Assembly: GCF_025215495.1 (NCBI RefSeq)
Contig: NZ_CP104302.1
Span: 1,674,001 to 1,738,000, forward strand
Direction of reading: 5' to 3'
DNA length: 64,000 nucleotides
Source of the DNA: Mycolicibacterium brumae
GTDB taxonomy: Bacteria; Actinomycetota; Actinomycetes; Mycobacteriales; Mycobacteriaceae
The first letter of the stretch is position 1; the number at the start of each line of letters is the position of its first letter. A program made the translations under genes and the position numbers. The notes under the pieces are model-generated. The model saw only the letters and a program-made list of their open reading frames with translations, searched no databases and had not been told where the DNA came from. This document shows, in pieces, positions 1-10,400 of the stretch.

Positions 1-691
1 CGCGGTGTTCCGCGAGGTGCGCCCGGAGAACATCGTCGCCGTCGACGCTGTTCCGGGTTTCGGCACGCTGGCGGGCCGGATCGACGAGAACCCGCCCGGT
101 GACTATGACGCGGTGTTGGGCGACACCGATGTGCAGGGTTACGCAGACATCCGAGAACACCTGGGGCAGAACGCTATCGGACTGGATGTGCTCGCCGGAA
201 ACCGGTCCTCGGACCAGTCCAGACCGTTGACCCCGGAGATGTTCGCCGGGGTGCTGGCCCGGCTGCGCCGCACGCACACCGTCATCCTCATCGACACCGC
301 AGACGATCTCGAACACCCGGTGATGGGCGCGGTGCTCGACGCCGCCGACACCGTCGTGTTCGTCTCCGGACTGACTCCGGACAACTCGTTGCCGGTGACC
401 CGATCCATCGACCTGATGCGTTCGTTCGGTCGCCACGATCTGGTCTCCCGCAGCATGGTGATCCTCAACGACAGCCGCGATCGCTACGACCGGGCCGCGC
501 GCAACTATCTCACCGAACGGTTCACCCAGTGCGGGGCGATCGTCGAGTTCCTGCCCTATGACCCGCATCTGGGCAAGGGCGGCATCCTGGATATCGCGAA
601 CGAGGCGAACAAGACGACCCGGCTTCGGCTGGCCGAGATCACCGCCGACCTGGCGGACAAGTACACCCCGGACGCCGAACGGCCGTTGTGA
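1..691 (+). CDS. MinD/ParA-like ESX-associated ATPase, C-terminal part
   Basis: The gene is cut by the window start; the reading frame is open from base 2, so only the last ~230 residues are visible. The part seen has the look of a MinD/SIMIBI ATPase: a hydrophobic strand ending in an aspartate (VILIDTADD, near base 290), a second strand followed by asparagine (MVILNDSRD) and a C-terminal LPYDPHL segment. The P-loop would lie upstream, outside the window. Such proteins (EspI in ESX-1, Rv3888c in ESX-2) sit directly before eccD. The stop overlaps the eccD start (ATGA), so the two are probably translationally coupled. A role in ESX secretion is inferred from family and position; the partners are not visible. 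Confidence 0.75.
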   Translation, partial: AVFREVRPENIVAVDAVPGFGTLAGRIDENPPGDYDAVLGDTDVQGYADIREHLGQNAIGLDVLAGNRSSDQSRPLTPEMFAGVLARLRRTHTVILIDTADDLEHPVMGAVLDAADTVVFVSGLTPDNSLPVTRSIDLMRSFGRHDLVSRSMVILNDSRDRYDRAARNYLTERFTQCGAIVEFLPYDPHLGKGGILDIANEANKTTRLRLAEITADLADKYTPDAERPL

Positions 692-2205
692 TGACTGCGA
701 CCGACGTCGCCTCCGCGGACCCGCCGGCGGTGTCGTTCCCGGCGCGCTGCCTGGTGGCGGTGATCTGCGGTGACCAGCTCGTCTCCCAGGTCTACCCGGC
801 GTCGGTGCCGGTCGAGGCCTTCCTCGATGACATCGTCGAACTGCTCGACGAGGAGCTCAAACGTCGTGGCCGCGCGGGCCTGGACACCGGCATCGGATAT
901 GAGCTGTTGCGCGCCAACGGAACCCGGCTCGATATCGGCCGGACCTTGGACGAACTGGGTGTCGAAGACGGCGCCACCCTGGTGTTCGGTCCCGCCGCCG
1001 AGGGCGAGGGGTTCGAGCCGCAGTGCGAATCGCTGTCCACCGGACTGGCTCAGGTCGGACGCCGCCTGTTCCCGCCGATGACACCGCGGACCGTCGCGCA
1101 CACCGCGATGGCGGTGCTCGCTGCGGTGTGCGCCACCCTGCTGGCCGGATCGCTGCGCACCCGGTTGGCCGACGACGGCGCGGCCGCCGCCGTGGTGACG
1201 GGCACGGCCGGGCTGCTGGCGACCGGCGCGGCGGCCGCGGTGTGGCGCTGGTGGCCACGCCGCGACGACCTGCTGTGCGGATTCGGCTGGCTCGCGGCGC
1301 CGCAGCTGGCCGCGGCGTGCGCGGCGGCCGCCCCCGGTGACCTGGGCGCCCCGCACGCGTTCGTCGCCGCGGTGGCCGCGGCGGTGGCGGTGGTCGCGCT
1401 GACGAGGGTGACGGGCCGGGAGATGCCGGTGGCCGCCGCTGTGGTCACGCTGTGCGCGTTGGCCGGCGCGCTGGCGGCTGCCCGGATGTGGCGTCCGGTG
1501 CCGGCGCAATGGCTGGCGATGTGCGCGCTGCTCGCGCTGCTGGTGCTGCTGACGATCGCGCCGAATATCGCGCTGCGCGCAGCCCGCATCCGGCCGCCGC
1601 ACTTCGGGTCGATCACCGGTCGCGACCTGTTCCACCGGGCCGACGGCATGCCGGTGGACGCGGTGGCTCCGGTGGACCCGGACGGCGCCGCCGGTGATGA
1701 CGGGGCCGACCCGACACCGCGCGGCGACCAGGTCGCCGCCGCGGCCGTCCGGGCCAACGGGCTGCTCACCGGGCTGTGCGCCGCGGCCGGAGTCGCGCTG
1801 CCGCCGGCGGTGTGGGTGACCCTGGATCCCGGCGCGCCCAAGGCGACCGGAGCGGCCGTCCTGGCCGGGCTGATGGCGCTGATCTTCCTGATCCGGTCCC
1901 GCAACTTCGCCGACCGTCGCCAGAGCGTCGCGCTGATCCTCGGTGGCTGCGTCGCGGTGTGCGCCGGGGTGACCCGCTATCTGCTCGGCGCGCCGGCCGG
2001 CGACGGGTCGGCGCTGCTGCTGGCCGCGGCGGTGCTGCTGGGCTTCGGATCCTTGACGCTGGTCGCGGCGCTGCTGGTGCCGCCCACCCGGTTCACCCCG
2101 CTGGTCCGGATGTGCGCCGAATGGCTGGAGCTGCTGGCCATCATCGCGGTGTTGCCGTTGGCGGCCTGGGTCGGCGGGCTATTCACCTGGGTGCGGATGC
2201 GATGA
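691..2205 (+). CDS. eccD2: EccD, ESX (type VII) secretion membrane channel component, ESX-2 type
   Basis: EccD is the most hydrophobic core subunit of the ESX membrane complex in the inner membrane. The 504-residue product has an N-terminal ubiquitin-like domain (about residues 15-100, starting at CLVAVICGDQLVSQV) followed by a long run of Ala/Leu/Val-rich membrane helices to the C terminus, about eleven in all, which is the family pattern and length. The ATG at 691 overlaps the stop of the upstream ATPase; a GTG immediately before it (688) is an equally possible start. The next gene, mycP, overlaps its 3' end by four bases. Assignment to ESX-2 rests on the gene order ATPase-eccD-mycP-eccE-eccA, as in Rv3888c-Rv3884c, not on a tree. 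Confidence 0.88.
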   Translation: MTATDVASADPPAVSFPARCLVAVICGDQLVSQVYPASVPVEAFLDDIVELLDEELKRRGRAGLDTGIGYELLRANGTRLDIGRTLDELGVEDGATLVFGPAAEGEGFEPQCESLSTGLAQVGRRLFPPMTPRTVAHTAMAVLAAVCATLLAGSLRTRLADDGAAAAVVTGTAGLLATGAAAAVWRWWPRRDDLLCGFGWLAAPQLAAACAAAAPGDLGAPHAFVAAVAAAVAVVALTRVTGREMPVAAAVVTLCALAGALAAARMWRPVPAQWLAMCALLALLVLLTIAPNIALRAARIRPPHFGSITGRDLFHRADGMPVDAVAPVDPDGAAGDDGADPTPRGDQVAAAAVRANGLLTGLCAAAGVALPPAVWVTLDPGAPKATGAAVLAGLMALIFLIRSRNFADRRQSVALILGGCVAVCAGVTRYLLGAPAGDGSALLLAAAVLLGFGSLTLVAALLVPPTRFTPLVRMCAEWLELLAIIAVLPLAAWVGGLFTWVRMR

Positions 2206-3863
2206 CCGGATCAGCGAGGCGGTGGCTGCGGGCCGGGCTGGCGGCGCTGCTGGTGGCGGCTCCGATTCCAGTGAACAGCCCGGTGGCGCAGGGGATTCCA
2301 CCGCCGAGTGTGGACCCCTCCGCGGTCCCGGCGGCGGGCGAGCCGGGACCGGACGAGCCGATGCGGCAGTCCAATCGGTGCGCGCAACCGATCACCGTCT
2401 CCGATCCCGACGTCGGCGTCACCGCGCCCGGGTTCGCCATGCTCAATATCGCCACGGCCTGGGAGCACTCCACCGGACATGGCGTTCCGGTCGCCGTCAT
2501 CGACACCGGGGTCAACCCCAGCCCGCGCCTGCCGGTGGTGCCCGGCGGCGACTACGTCGACGGCGGGGACGGCCTGTCGGACTGCGACTCGCACGGCAGC
2601 ATCATCGCCTCGATCATCGCCGCCGCGCCGCAGGGCATGCCGATGCCCCCGCCGATGCCGGCCGCGGCGGCCTTCCCGGCGCCGGATGGTCAGCCCGTCA
2701 CCGGGGCTGAACCGCCACCCGCGGACCGTCCGCCGCCACCGACTCCGAAACCACCACCGGCGCCGGTGACCATCATCAAGACCGAGATCATGCCCGCGCC
2801 CGCCGTCGCGCCGCCGGACCCCGGCTCGCCGCCGGACGCCCCGGCCAACGCGCCCGGCGACGCCGACCCGGGAGAGCCGGAGATCCCGGCCGTGCCGGCC
2901 CCGGAGCCGGGCGCCGCCGACGGCGTGGCCGGGGTGGCGCCGCACGCCGTGCTGATTTCGGTGCGGCAAACCTCACGGGCGTTCACCCCGGTCGAACCCG
3001 GCGCCGGGGAGACGGATCTGCTGCGCAAGGCCGGGACGCTGGCCACCCTGGCCCGCGCCGTGGTGCGCGCGGCCGACCTGGGCGCCAAGGTCATCAACCT
3101 CAGCGTCACCTCCTGCATGCCGTCGGCGGATCCGCTGGACCAACGGGCACTCGGCGCGGCGCTCTGGTACGCCGCCACCGTCAAGGACGCGGTGGTGGTG
3201 GCCGCCGCCGGAAACGAAGGGGAGGACGGCTGCGCGCAGAACCCGCCCGCCGACCCCACCGCGATCGCAGACCCCCGTGGCTGGAACGGGGTGAAGACGG
3301 TGTCGTCACCGTCCTGGTTCTCCGACTATGTGCTGTCGGTCGCCGCCGTCGACAACACCGGCGCGCCGCTGGCGGCCAGCCTGTCCGGTCCATGGGTGTC
3401 GGTGGCCGCGCCCGGGGTGGGCGTGATGGGGTTGTCGCCGTTCACCGGCGGCCCGGTCAACGCGCTGCCACCGAGCCGCACCGGCGAACGCAATATGCCG
3501 TTCTGGGGCACCAGCTTCGCCGCCGCCTTCGTGACCGGCGTGGCGGCCCTGGTGCGCGCCAAGTACCCCGAACTCAGCGCCCACCAGGTGATCAACCGGA
3601 TCCTGCAGACCGCCCATAATCCGCCCCGCGGTGTGGACAATCAGGTCGGCTACGGCGTCGTCGACCCGGTCGCCGCGCTCACCTTCGACGTGCCGCCCGG
3701 ACCGCGTGCGGCGCCCGGTTCCCAGACCAGGGTCATCGCCGCACCGGCGCCGCCGCAGCCCGCGGATCGCAGGGCGCACCGTTTCGCGCTGTCCTTCGCG
3801 GCGGTGGTCGCCGCCGCGGCGTTGGCGCTGGCTCTGGCCGGACGCGCCCGGCGGTCCCGATGA
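2202..3863 (+). CDS. mycP2: Mycosin MycP, membrane-anchored subtilisin-like serine protease of ESX
   Basis: Mycosins are subtilases anchored on the outer face of the inner membrane; they are needed for ESX complex stability. The 553-residue protein has a signal sequence (residues 1-30), the catalytic triad D101 (AVIDTGV), H131 (CDSHGS) and S438 (GTSFAAA), the oxyanion asparagine N338 (AAGNEG), and a C-terminal membrane helix followed by an Arg-rich tail. A roughly 100-residue Pro/Ala-rich insertion (about 143-241) splits the catalytic domain right after the His region. Mycosins have a loop there, but this one is long; Mtb MycP2 is also Pro-rich and of similar size, which supports ESX-2. The gene overlaps eccD and eccE by four bases each. 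Confidence 0.9.
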   Translation: MTGSARRWLRAGLAALLVAAPIPVNSPVAQGIPPPSVDPSAVPAAGEPGPDEPMRQSNRCAQPITVSDPDVGVTAPGFAMLNIATAWEHSTGHGVPVAVIDTGVNPSPRLPVVPGGDYVDGGDGLSDCDSHGSIIASIIAAAPQGMPMPPPMPAAAAFPAPDGQPVTGAEPPPADRPPPPTPKPPPAPVTIIKTEIMPAPAVAPPDPGSPPDAPANAPGDADPGEPEIPAVPAPEPGAADGVAGVAPHAVLISVRQTSRAFTPVEPGAGETDLLRKAGTLATLARAVVRAADLGAKVINLSVTSCMPSADPLDQRALGAALWYAATVKDAVVVAAAGNEGEDGCAQNPPADPTAIADPRGWNGVKTVSSPSWFSDYVLSVAAVDNTGAPLAASLSGPWVSVAAPGVGVMGLSPFTGGPVNALPPSRTGERNMPFWGTSFAAAFVTGVAALVRAKYPELSAHQVINRILQTAHNPPRGVDNQVGYGVVDPVAALTFDVPPGPRAAPGSQTRVIAAPAPPQPADRRAHRFALSFAAVVAAAALALALAGRARRSR

Positions 3864-5392
3864 GCGCGACCGCCCGGCTGATTGCGGTGGCCATCGTGTT
3901 CGCCACCGCGCTGGGCGGCTGGGCGGTGGCCGGGTTCTGGGGGGCCGTGGCGGGGGTGGCGCTCGGCGCGTCTCTGACCGTCATCCCGTGGCGTGGTCAG
4001 CGGCCGTGGGTCTGGCTGCGGCTGTTCCACCGGCGCCGCCACGCCCCACCCCGACCCGAGCCCGCGACGCTGGCCGGGGACCGGACCGGCGGCGGCGTCC
4101 AGTTCACCGCGAACACCGCGGTGACGGCGATCCAGGTGCTCGGCCGAGCGCACCGCCCGACGCTGTTCACCGGATCCCGGTCGACGGTCACCGACGACAC
4201 CCTCGACGTCGCCGCGCTGCTGCCGTTGCTCGACCATCCGCTCGGGCTGCGGTTGGAGTCGTTGAGCGTGCTGACCATCGGGGCTCGCCGACGGGCGGCC
4301 GGTGACTACCCGCGGGTGTACGACACGCTGATCGGCACCCCGCCGTACGCCGGCGCCCGGGAAACCTGGCTGATCCTGCGACTGGCCGCGCTCGACAACG
4401 CCGACGCGCTGCGGTGGCGGGTGTCCGCGGGCGTCGCGGCTCTGGCTGCCGCACAACGGATCTGCGGCGCGCTGGCGCGCGGCGGCATCCGGTCCCGGGT
4501 GGCCGGGGCCACCCAGTTGGCCGAACTCGACCACCGGTTCGGTGGCCCGGTGCGCCAACGACGCTGGCGCACGGTGGCCGCCACATCGGGGTGGCTGACC
4601 AGCTACGGCTACCCGCCGGAAGCGCTCACCGCCGACAACCTCGGGCAGGCCTGGACGCTGCGCGCCGACGGCGTCGCCCAGCACCTCACCGTGTACCCCG
4701 ACGCGACGATGACGGGGACCGTCACGGTGCTCACCAACCAACCACCGACGGCGCCGCCGAGTGTGCTGCTGACCTCGTTGCCAGGAGAACAGGGCGCCGC
4801 GCTGGCGGCGGCCGCGCCGGGGCCCACGGTGCGACTACGCGGGCTGCGGGCCGCGGCGGCGCCGCCCACGCTGCCGATCCCGGTCGGACCGTCCGGGGTG
4901 CTGATCGGGCGCGCCGGGGCCGGCAACCGGCTGGCGTTCCCGCTCACCGACCCGGGCCAGCCCACCCGGGTGTGGCTGGCCGCCGAAGACGTCCTGGCCA
5001 AGCGACTGCTGATCCGCGCGGCCGCGGCCGGCGAGCAGATCACCGTGCACAGCGCGGACACCGGCCGGTGGGCCGGCTTGCGGATGCCGGGCATCACGGT
5101 GACCGCGCAGGCCCGCCCCGCGCCGGGGACCACCATCAGCGTCGTCGACGGGCCGCTGGACCCCGCGCCTCGGCCGGCCACGGTGATCACCATCGCGACG
5201 GCGGGCGTCGACGCCGACGGCGCCCACGACGTCACGATCACCCAGACCGGTCCCGCCACCGTGGAGATCGTCGCCGCCGGCATCCGGACCTCGGCCGAGA
5301 TCGAACTGTTCCGGGTGGAGAACCGGCTCCTGCGCGCCGATCACAGTGTTGCAGAACAGGTGTCACCGATTCGAGACGCGGTCCGGCAGTGA
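3860..5392 (+). CDS. eccE2: EccE, peripheral membrane component of ESX secretion complex
   Basis: EccE sits at the periphery of the ESX membrane complex. The 510-residue product begins with two closely spaced membrane helices (about residues 5-25 and 27-45), followed by a large soluble Ala/Gly/Pro-rich domain, the normal EccE plan; the length is close to that of Mtb EccE2. The family is poorly conserved, so the call leans on topology and on its place between mycP and eccA. The ATG overlaps the mycP stop (ATGA), and its own stop overlaps the GTG of eccA, so the four ecc/myc genes form one coupled run. Confidence 0.82.
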   Translation: MSATARLIAVAIVFATALGGWAVAGFWGAVAGVALGASLTVIPWRGQRPWVWLRLFHRRRHAPPRPEPATLAGDRTGGGVQFTANTAVTAIQVLGRAHRPTLFTGSRSTVTDDTLDVAALLPLLDHPLGLRLESLSVLTIGARRRAAGDYPRVYDTLIGTPPYAGARETWLILRLAALDNADALRWRVSAGVAALAAAQRICGALARGGIRSRVAGATQLAELDHRFGGPVRQRRWRTVAATSGWLTSYGYPPEALTADNLGQAWTLRADGVAQHLTVYPDATMTGTVTVLTNQPPTAPPSVLLTSLPGEQGAALAAAAPGPTVRLRGLRAAAAPPTLPIPVGPSGVLIGRAGAGNRLAFPLTDPGQPTRVWLAAEDVLAKRLLIRAAAAGEQITVHSADTGRWAGLRMPGITVTAQARPAPGTTISVVDGPLDPAPRPATVITIATAGVDADGAHDVTITQTGPATVEIVAAGIRTSAEIELFRVENRLLRADHSVAEQVSPIRDAVRQ

Positions 5393-7167
5393 GCGCCACC
5401 GCGTCGACCGTCACCGCCCGCCGGCCCTTCGACCGGGGGATGGAACTGCTGGAGCGCGACCCCGAGGCCGCCCTGCGCTGCTTCGCCGAAGCCACCGGAC
5501 GCGACCCCGCGATGGCCGACGCCTGGCTGGGCCGGATCGCCTGCGGCGACGATGGCCTGGCCACCCTCACCGGTCTGCACGCGTGCTGTGATCGGCTGCA
5601 CCGGGAGACCAACCGAATCGGTGTCGGATTGTCCGCGCAGGTCAAAGCCGGGCCCTATCTGGCGATCACCGTCACCGAGGCCTCACACGCGGGGATCGCG
5701 CTGGCCGGAGCGTGGGTGGACGACGGCCAGTTCGACCGCGCCGCCACGCTGCTGGAGTCCTCGGCGCTGCTGGACTGCTGGGAGAACCACCAGTGGCGCC
5801 AGCACGTCCGGGCTTACCTGATGTTCGCCACCGCGCGCTGGCCCGACGTGATCGCCGAGGCCGGCCGGGTGCTGCCGGCCCGCGCGGTCATCATGTCCGC
5901 GGTCACCGCGGCCACCAATACGCTGGCCGCACACGCCTCGGCACACCTCGGGCAGGCCAGGGTGGCGCTGGACTGGGCCGACCGGGTTGTCGTCGACGGG
6001 ACCGAATTCCCTTTGATCACTGCGGATCTGGCGTACCTGCGGGGCATGGCGCACCGCCAGCTCGGAGACCAGCCCGCCGCCCAGATCGCGCTGTCGAAGG
6101 CCACGGTCAACGGCGCGCTGCTGCCGGCGGCCCGGGACGCGCTGGCCGACCCGGAGCTGCGCCTGGTGGTGACCGATGACGCCGCCATCGACAGTCGCAC
6201 CGATCCGTGGGACGCCGGCACCGAGGTGTCTTCGGCGCAGCGGCAGGCCGAAGCCGAGGACTCCAGCCGCGCCGAGTTGCTCGCCGACGGCCGCGCGCTG
6301 CTGGACAACCAGGTGGGGCTGGCCGAGGTGAAGGCCGCGGTCGCCGAACTCGAAGACCAGATCGAGGTGCGATCGCTGCGCTTGGCGCACGGCCTGCCGG
6401 TGGTGAACCAGACCAATCACATGCTGTTGGTCGGCCCGCCCGGAACGGGCAAGACCACCACCGCGGAGGCGCTCGGCAAGATCTACGCCGGACTCGGCAT
6501 CGTCGCCCATCCGGAGATCGTGGAGGTCAAGCGGTCCGACTTCTGCGGCGAACACATCGGCGCGTCGGGCCCGAAAACCAATGAGCTGATCGCCCGGTCG
6601 CTGGGCCGGATCCTGTTCATGGACGAGTTCTATTCGCTGGTCGAACGCCATCACGACGGCCGGCCCGACATGATCGGGATGGAGGCGGTCAACCAGCTGC
6701 TGGTGGCGTTGGAGACCCACCGGTTCGACTTCTGCTTCATCGGCGCCGGCTACGAGCGGGAGGTCGACGAGTTCCTCACCGTCAACCCGGGCCTGGCGGG
6801 CCGGTTCAACCGGAAGTTGCGGTTCGCCACCTACCGCCCCGACGAACTGGTCGAGATCGCGGTCCGCTACGGCGCGCCACGAGCCACCGTGCTCGACGCG
6901 CCCGCCCGCGCGGCCCTGCTGGCCGCCTGCGCCGCGCTGGAGGACTACCGGGCGCCCGACGGCGGACACGGCATCGACGTCATGCAGAACGGGCGATTCG
7001 CCCGCAACGTGCTGGAGCGCGCCGAGCGGCTGCGGGACTCCCGGGTGGCCGCCGCGCACCGCCGCGACCGCGGGTCGGTCACCGTCGAGGACCTGCAGAC
7101 GGTGACCGCCGCCGACGTGGGCGCCGCGGTGCGGGAGGCGTGCGCGGAGAAACACCTGGCGTTATAG
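5389..7167 (+). CDS. eccA2: EccA, cytosolic AAA+ ATPase of ESX secretion
   Basis: EccA is a cytosolic CbbX/SpoVK-type AAA+ ATPase thought to act on ESX substrates or chaperones. The 592-residue protein has an N-terminal TPR-like helical half (about 1-300) and a C-terminal AAA+ domain with Walker A GPPGTGKT (349-356) and Walker B ILFMDEF (D412, E413). Length and layout match the family. The GTG start lies in the overlap with the eccE stop. In ESX-2 eccA is the last gene of the run, as here; in ESX-1 it stands at the other end, before eccB. This is one of the better arguments for ESX-2. Confidence 0.9.
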   Translation: MSATASTVTARRPFDRGMELLERDPEAALRCFAEATGRDPAMADAWLGRIACGDDGLATLTGLHACCDRLHRETNRIGVGLSAQVKAGPYLAITVTEASHAGIALAGAWVDDGQFDRAATLLESSALLDCWENHQWRQHVRAYLMFATARWPDVIAEAGRVLPARAVIMSAVTAATNTLAAHASAHLGQARVALDWADRVVVDGTEFPLITADLAYLRGMAHRQLGDQPAAQIALSKATVNGALLPAARDALADPELRLVVTDDAAIDSRTDPWDAGTEVSSAQRQAEAEDSSRAELLADGRALLDNQVGLAEVKAAVAELEDQIEVRSLRLAHGLPVVNQTNHMLLVGPPGTGKTTTAEALGKIYAGLGIVAHPEIVEVKRSDFCGEHIGASGPKTNELIARSLGRILFMDEFYSLVERHHDGRPDMIGMEAVNQLLVALETHRFDFCFIGAGYEREVDEFLTVNPGLAGRFNRKLRFATYRPDELVEIAVRYGAPRATVLDAPARAALLAACAALEDYRAPDGGHGIDVMQNGRFARNVLERAERLRDSRVAAAHRRDRGSVTVEDLQTVTAADVGAAVREACAEKHLAL

Positions 7168-7335
7168 ACCCAGATTGGCGTGCCGGGTGTGGCGTGCCTT
7201 AAAGTTTTATCGACGATTTTCGTGACCCAGCCAACGGGCCGCCGTCCAGCGCTGCATGGCGGATCCGGGGATAACGAACTTGTGAGGGGCCAGCCCGCCC
7301 CGCACAGCGTGCGGCGTGTAGTTGCGTCGCTGACG

Positions 7336-7412
7336 ACATCTGAAGATCAGGGCGGCGCATCGCGGCGCCGCCCCCACATCTGAGGACGACGGGCGGCGCG
7401 AGGGCGCTGCCC
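7336..7412 (+). promoter_or_regulatory. Tandem hairpins in the gltB leader
   Basis: In the 279-base gap between eccA and gltB, two similar segments follow each other. Each begins ACATCTGA(A/G)GA and runs into GGGCGGCGC, and each can fold: 7350-7358 pairs with 7365-7373 (9 GC pairs, 6-base loop), and 7391-7399 pairs with 7404-7412 (8 of 9, 4-base loop). The second hairpin ends 34 bases before the gltB ATG, so it may lie in the gltB leader mRNA. No U-run follows, so a simple intrinsic terminator is unlikely. The rest of the gap is AT-richer near 7198-7225 and may hold the promoter. The regulatory role is inferred. Confidence 0.4.
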
Positions 7413-7446
7413 GACTTCCGAAGACCTATTGAAGGGTCAGGTGGTC

Positions 7447-10400
7447 ATGCCGCCTCGCAGCGCCGGTCTTTACAACTCCGCTTACGAACACGACTCCTGT
7501 GGTGTCGCGATGGTGGTCGATATGCACGGCCGCCGCAGTCGCGCCATCGTCGACCACGCCATCACCGCCCTGCTGAACCTGGAGCACCGCGGAGCGGCCG
7601 GCGCCGAGCCCAACACCGGCGATGGGGCGGGCATCCTGATCCAGGTCCCGGACCGGTTCTTCCGCGCGGTCTGCGCCGAGCAGGAGAAGAGCTTCGAGCT
7701 GCCCGAGGCCGGCAGCTACGCCACCGGCATCGCCTTCCTGCCGCAGTCCGAGCGCGACGCGGCCGCCGCCTGCGCCGCGGTGGAGAAGATCGTCGAAGCC
7801 GAAGGCCTCAAACTGCTCGGCTGGCGCGACGTGCCCACCGACGACACCCTGCTGGGCGCGCTGGCCCGCGACGCCATGCCGGTGTTCCGGCAGATCTTCA
7901 TCGGCGGCGCGTCAGGCATGGAGCTGGAACGCCGGGCGTACGTCATCCGGAAGCGCTCCGAGCACGAACTCGGCACCAAGGGCCCCGGCCAGGACGGCCC
8001 GGGCCGCGAGACCGTGTACTTCCCCAGCCTTTCGGGCGCCACCTTCGTCTACAAGGGCATGCTGACCACCCCGCAGCTGCGCGAGTTCTACCTGGACCTC
8101 CAAGACGACCGGATGGAATCCGCGCTGGGCATCGTGCACTCGCGGTTCTCCACCAACACCTTCCCGTCCTGGCCGCTGGCGCACCCGTTCCGCCGGGTCG
8201 CCCACAACGGTGAGATCAACACCGTCACCGGCAACGAGAACTGGATGCGGGCCCGCGAGGCGCTGATCCACACCGACGTGTTCGGCTACCACAATGACCT
8301 GAACAAGATCTTCCCGGTCTGCACCCCCGGCGCCTCGGACACCGCCCGGTTCGACGAGGTGCTGGAACTGCTGCACCTGGGCGGGCGCAGCATCGCCCAC
8401 GCGGTGCTGATGATGATCCCGGAGGCCTGGGAGCGAAACGACGCCATGGACCCGCAGTTGCGGGCGTTCTACGAGTACCACGCCTCGCTGATGGAGCCGT
8501 GGGACGGACCCGCCTCGGTCTGCTTCACCGACGGCGTCGTCGTCGGCGCGGTGCTCGACCGCAACGGCCTGCGGCCGTCCCGGGTCTGGGTCACCGACGA
8601 CGGCCTGGTCGTGATGGCCTCGGAGGCCGGCGTGCTGGACCTGGACCCGTCCACCGTGGTGCAGCGGATCCGGCTGCAGCCGGGCCGGATGTTCCTGGTG
8701 GACACCGCCCAGGGCCGCATCGTCTCCGACGCGGAGATCAAGGCCGAGTTGGCCGCCGCCGAGCCGTACCGGGACTGGCTCGACGACGGGTTGTTCCACC
8801 TCGACGAGCTGCCGCAGGGCGACTACGTCAAGATGCCGCACCACCGGGTGGTGGCCCGCCAGCAGATCTTCGGCTACACCTACGAAGAGGTGAACCTGCT
8901 GGTCGCGCCGATGGCCCGGACCGGAGCCGAAGCGCTCGGCTCGATGGGCACCGACACCCCGATCGCGGTGCTCTCGCAGCGCCCGCGGATGCTGTTCGAC
9001 TACTTCCAGCAGCTGTTCGCCCAGGTCACCAACCCACCGCTGGACGCCATCCGGGAAGAGGTGGTCACCAGCCTGCAGGCCGTCATCGGCCCGGAGGGCG
9101 ACCTGCTCAACCCCGACGAGAACTCGTGTTGCCAGATCGTGCTGCCGCAGCCGATCCTGCGCAACGCCGACCTGGCCAAGCTCATGCACGTCGACCCGGC
9201 CCATGAGATCCGCGGCCGCCGGCACGGCATGCGCGCCGCGGTCATCCAGTGCCTGTACCCGGTCGCCGACGGCGCCCAGGGCCTGCGCAAGGCGCTCGAG
9301 GACGTCCGCAAGCGGGTGTCCCAGGCCATCCGCAACGGCGCCCGGCTGATCGTGCTGAGCGACCGGGAGTCCAACGAGTGGCTGGCCCCGATCCCATCGC
9401 TGCTGTTCACCGCCGCGGTGCACCACCACCTGGTCCGGGAGGGCAGCCGCACCCAGGTCGGCCTGGTGGTGGAAAGCGGCGACGCCCGCGAGGTGCACCA
9501 CATGGCCATGCTGGTCGGCTTCGGCGCGGCGGCCATCAACCCGTACATGGCGTTCGAGTCGATCGAGGACATGATCGACCGCGGCGTCATCGAGGGCCTG
9601 TCCAGCGACAAGGCCAAGGACAACTACGTCAAGGCCGCCGGCAAGGGTGTGCTGAAGGTGATGTCGAAGATGGGCATCTCCACGCTGGCCTCCTACACCG
9701 GCGCCCAGCTGTTCCAGGCCGTCGGCGTCAGCGAGCGGGTGCTCGACGAGTACTTCACCGGTCTGCACTGCCCGACCGGCGGCATCGACCTGGAGGACAT
9801 CGCCGCCGACGTCGCGAGCCGGCACGCGCTGGCCTTCCTGGAGCGCCCGGACGAGCGCGCGCACCGCGAGCTCGAGGTGGGCGGGGAGTACCAGTGGCGA
9901 CGGGAGGGGGAGTACCACCTGTTCAACCCGGACACCGTGTTCAAGCTGCAGCACTCCACCCGCAGCGGCCAGTACGACGTGTTCAAGGAGTACACCGCGC
10001 TGGTCAACGACCAGAGCGAGAAGATGCACTCGCTGCGGGGTCTGCTGACCTTCAAAGAGGGTGTGCGCCAGCCGATTCCGATCGAGCAGGTGGAGCCCGC
10101 CAGCGAGATCGTGAAGCGGTTCTCCACCGGTGCGATGAGCTTCGGCTCGATCTCCGCCGAGGCCCACGAAACCCTGGCCATCGCGATGAACCGGCTCGGC
10201 GCCCGGTCGAACTCCGGTGAGGGCGGGGAGAACCCGGCCCGGTTCGTCCCGGACGCCAACGGCGATTCGCGGCGCAGCGCCATCAAGCAGGTCGCCTCCG
10301 GCCGGTTCGGGGTGACCAGCGACTACCTGACCAACTGCACCGACATCCAGATCAAGATGGCCCAGGGCGCCAAACCCGGTGAGGGCGGCCAGCTTCCGGG

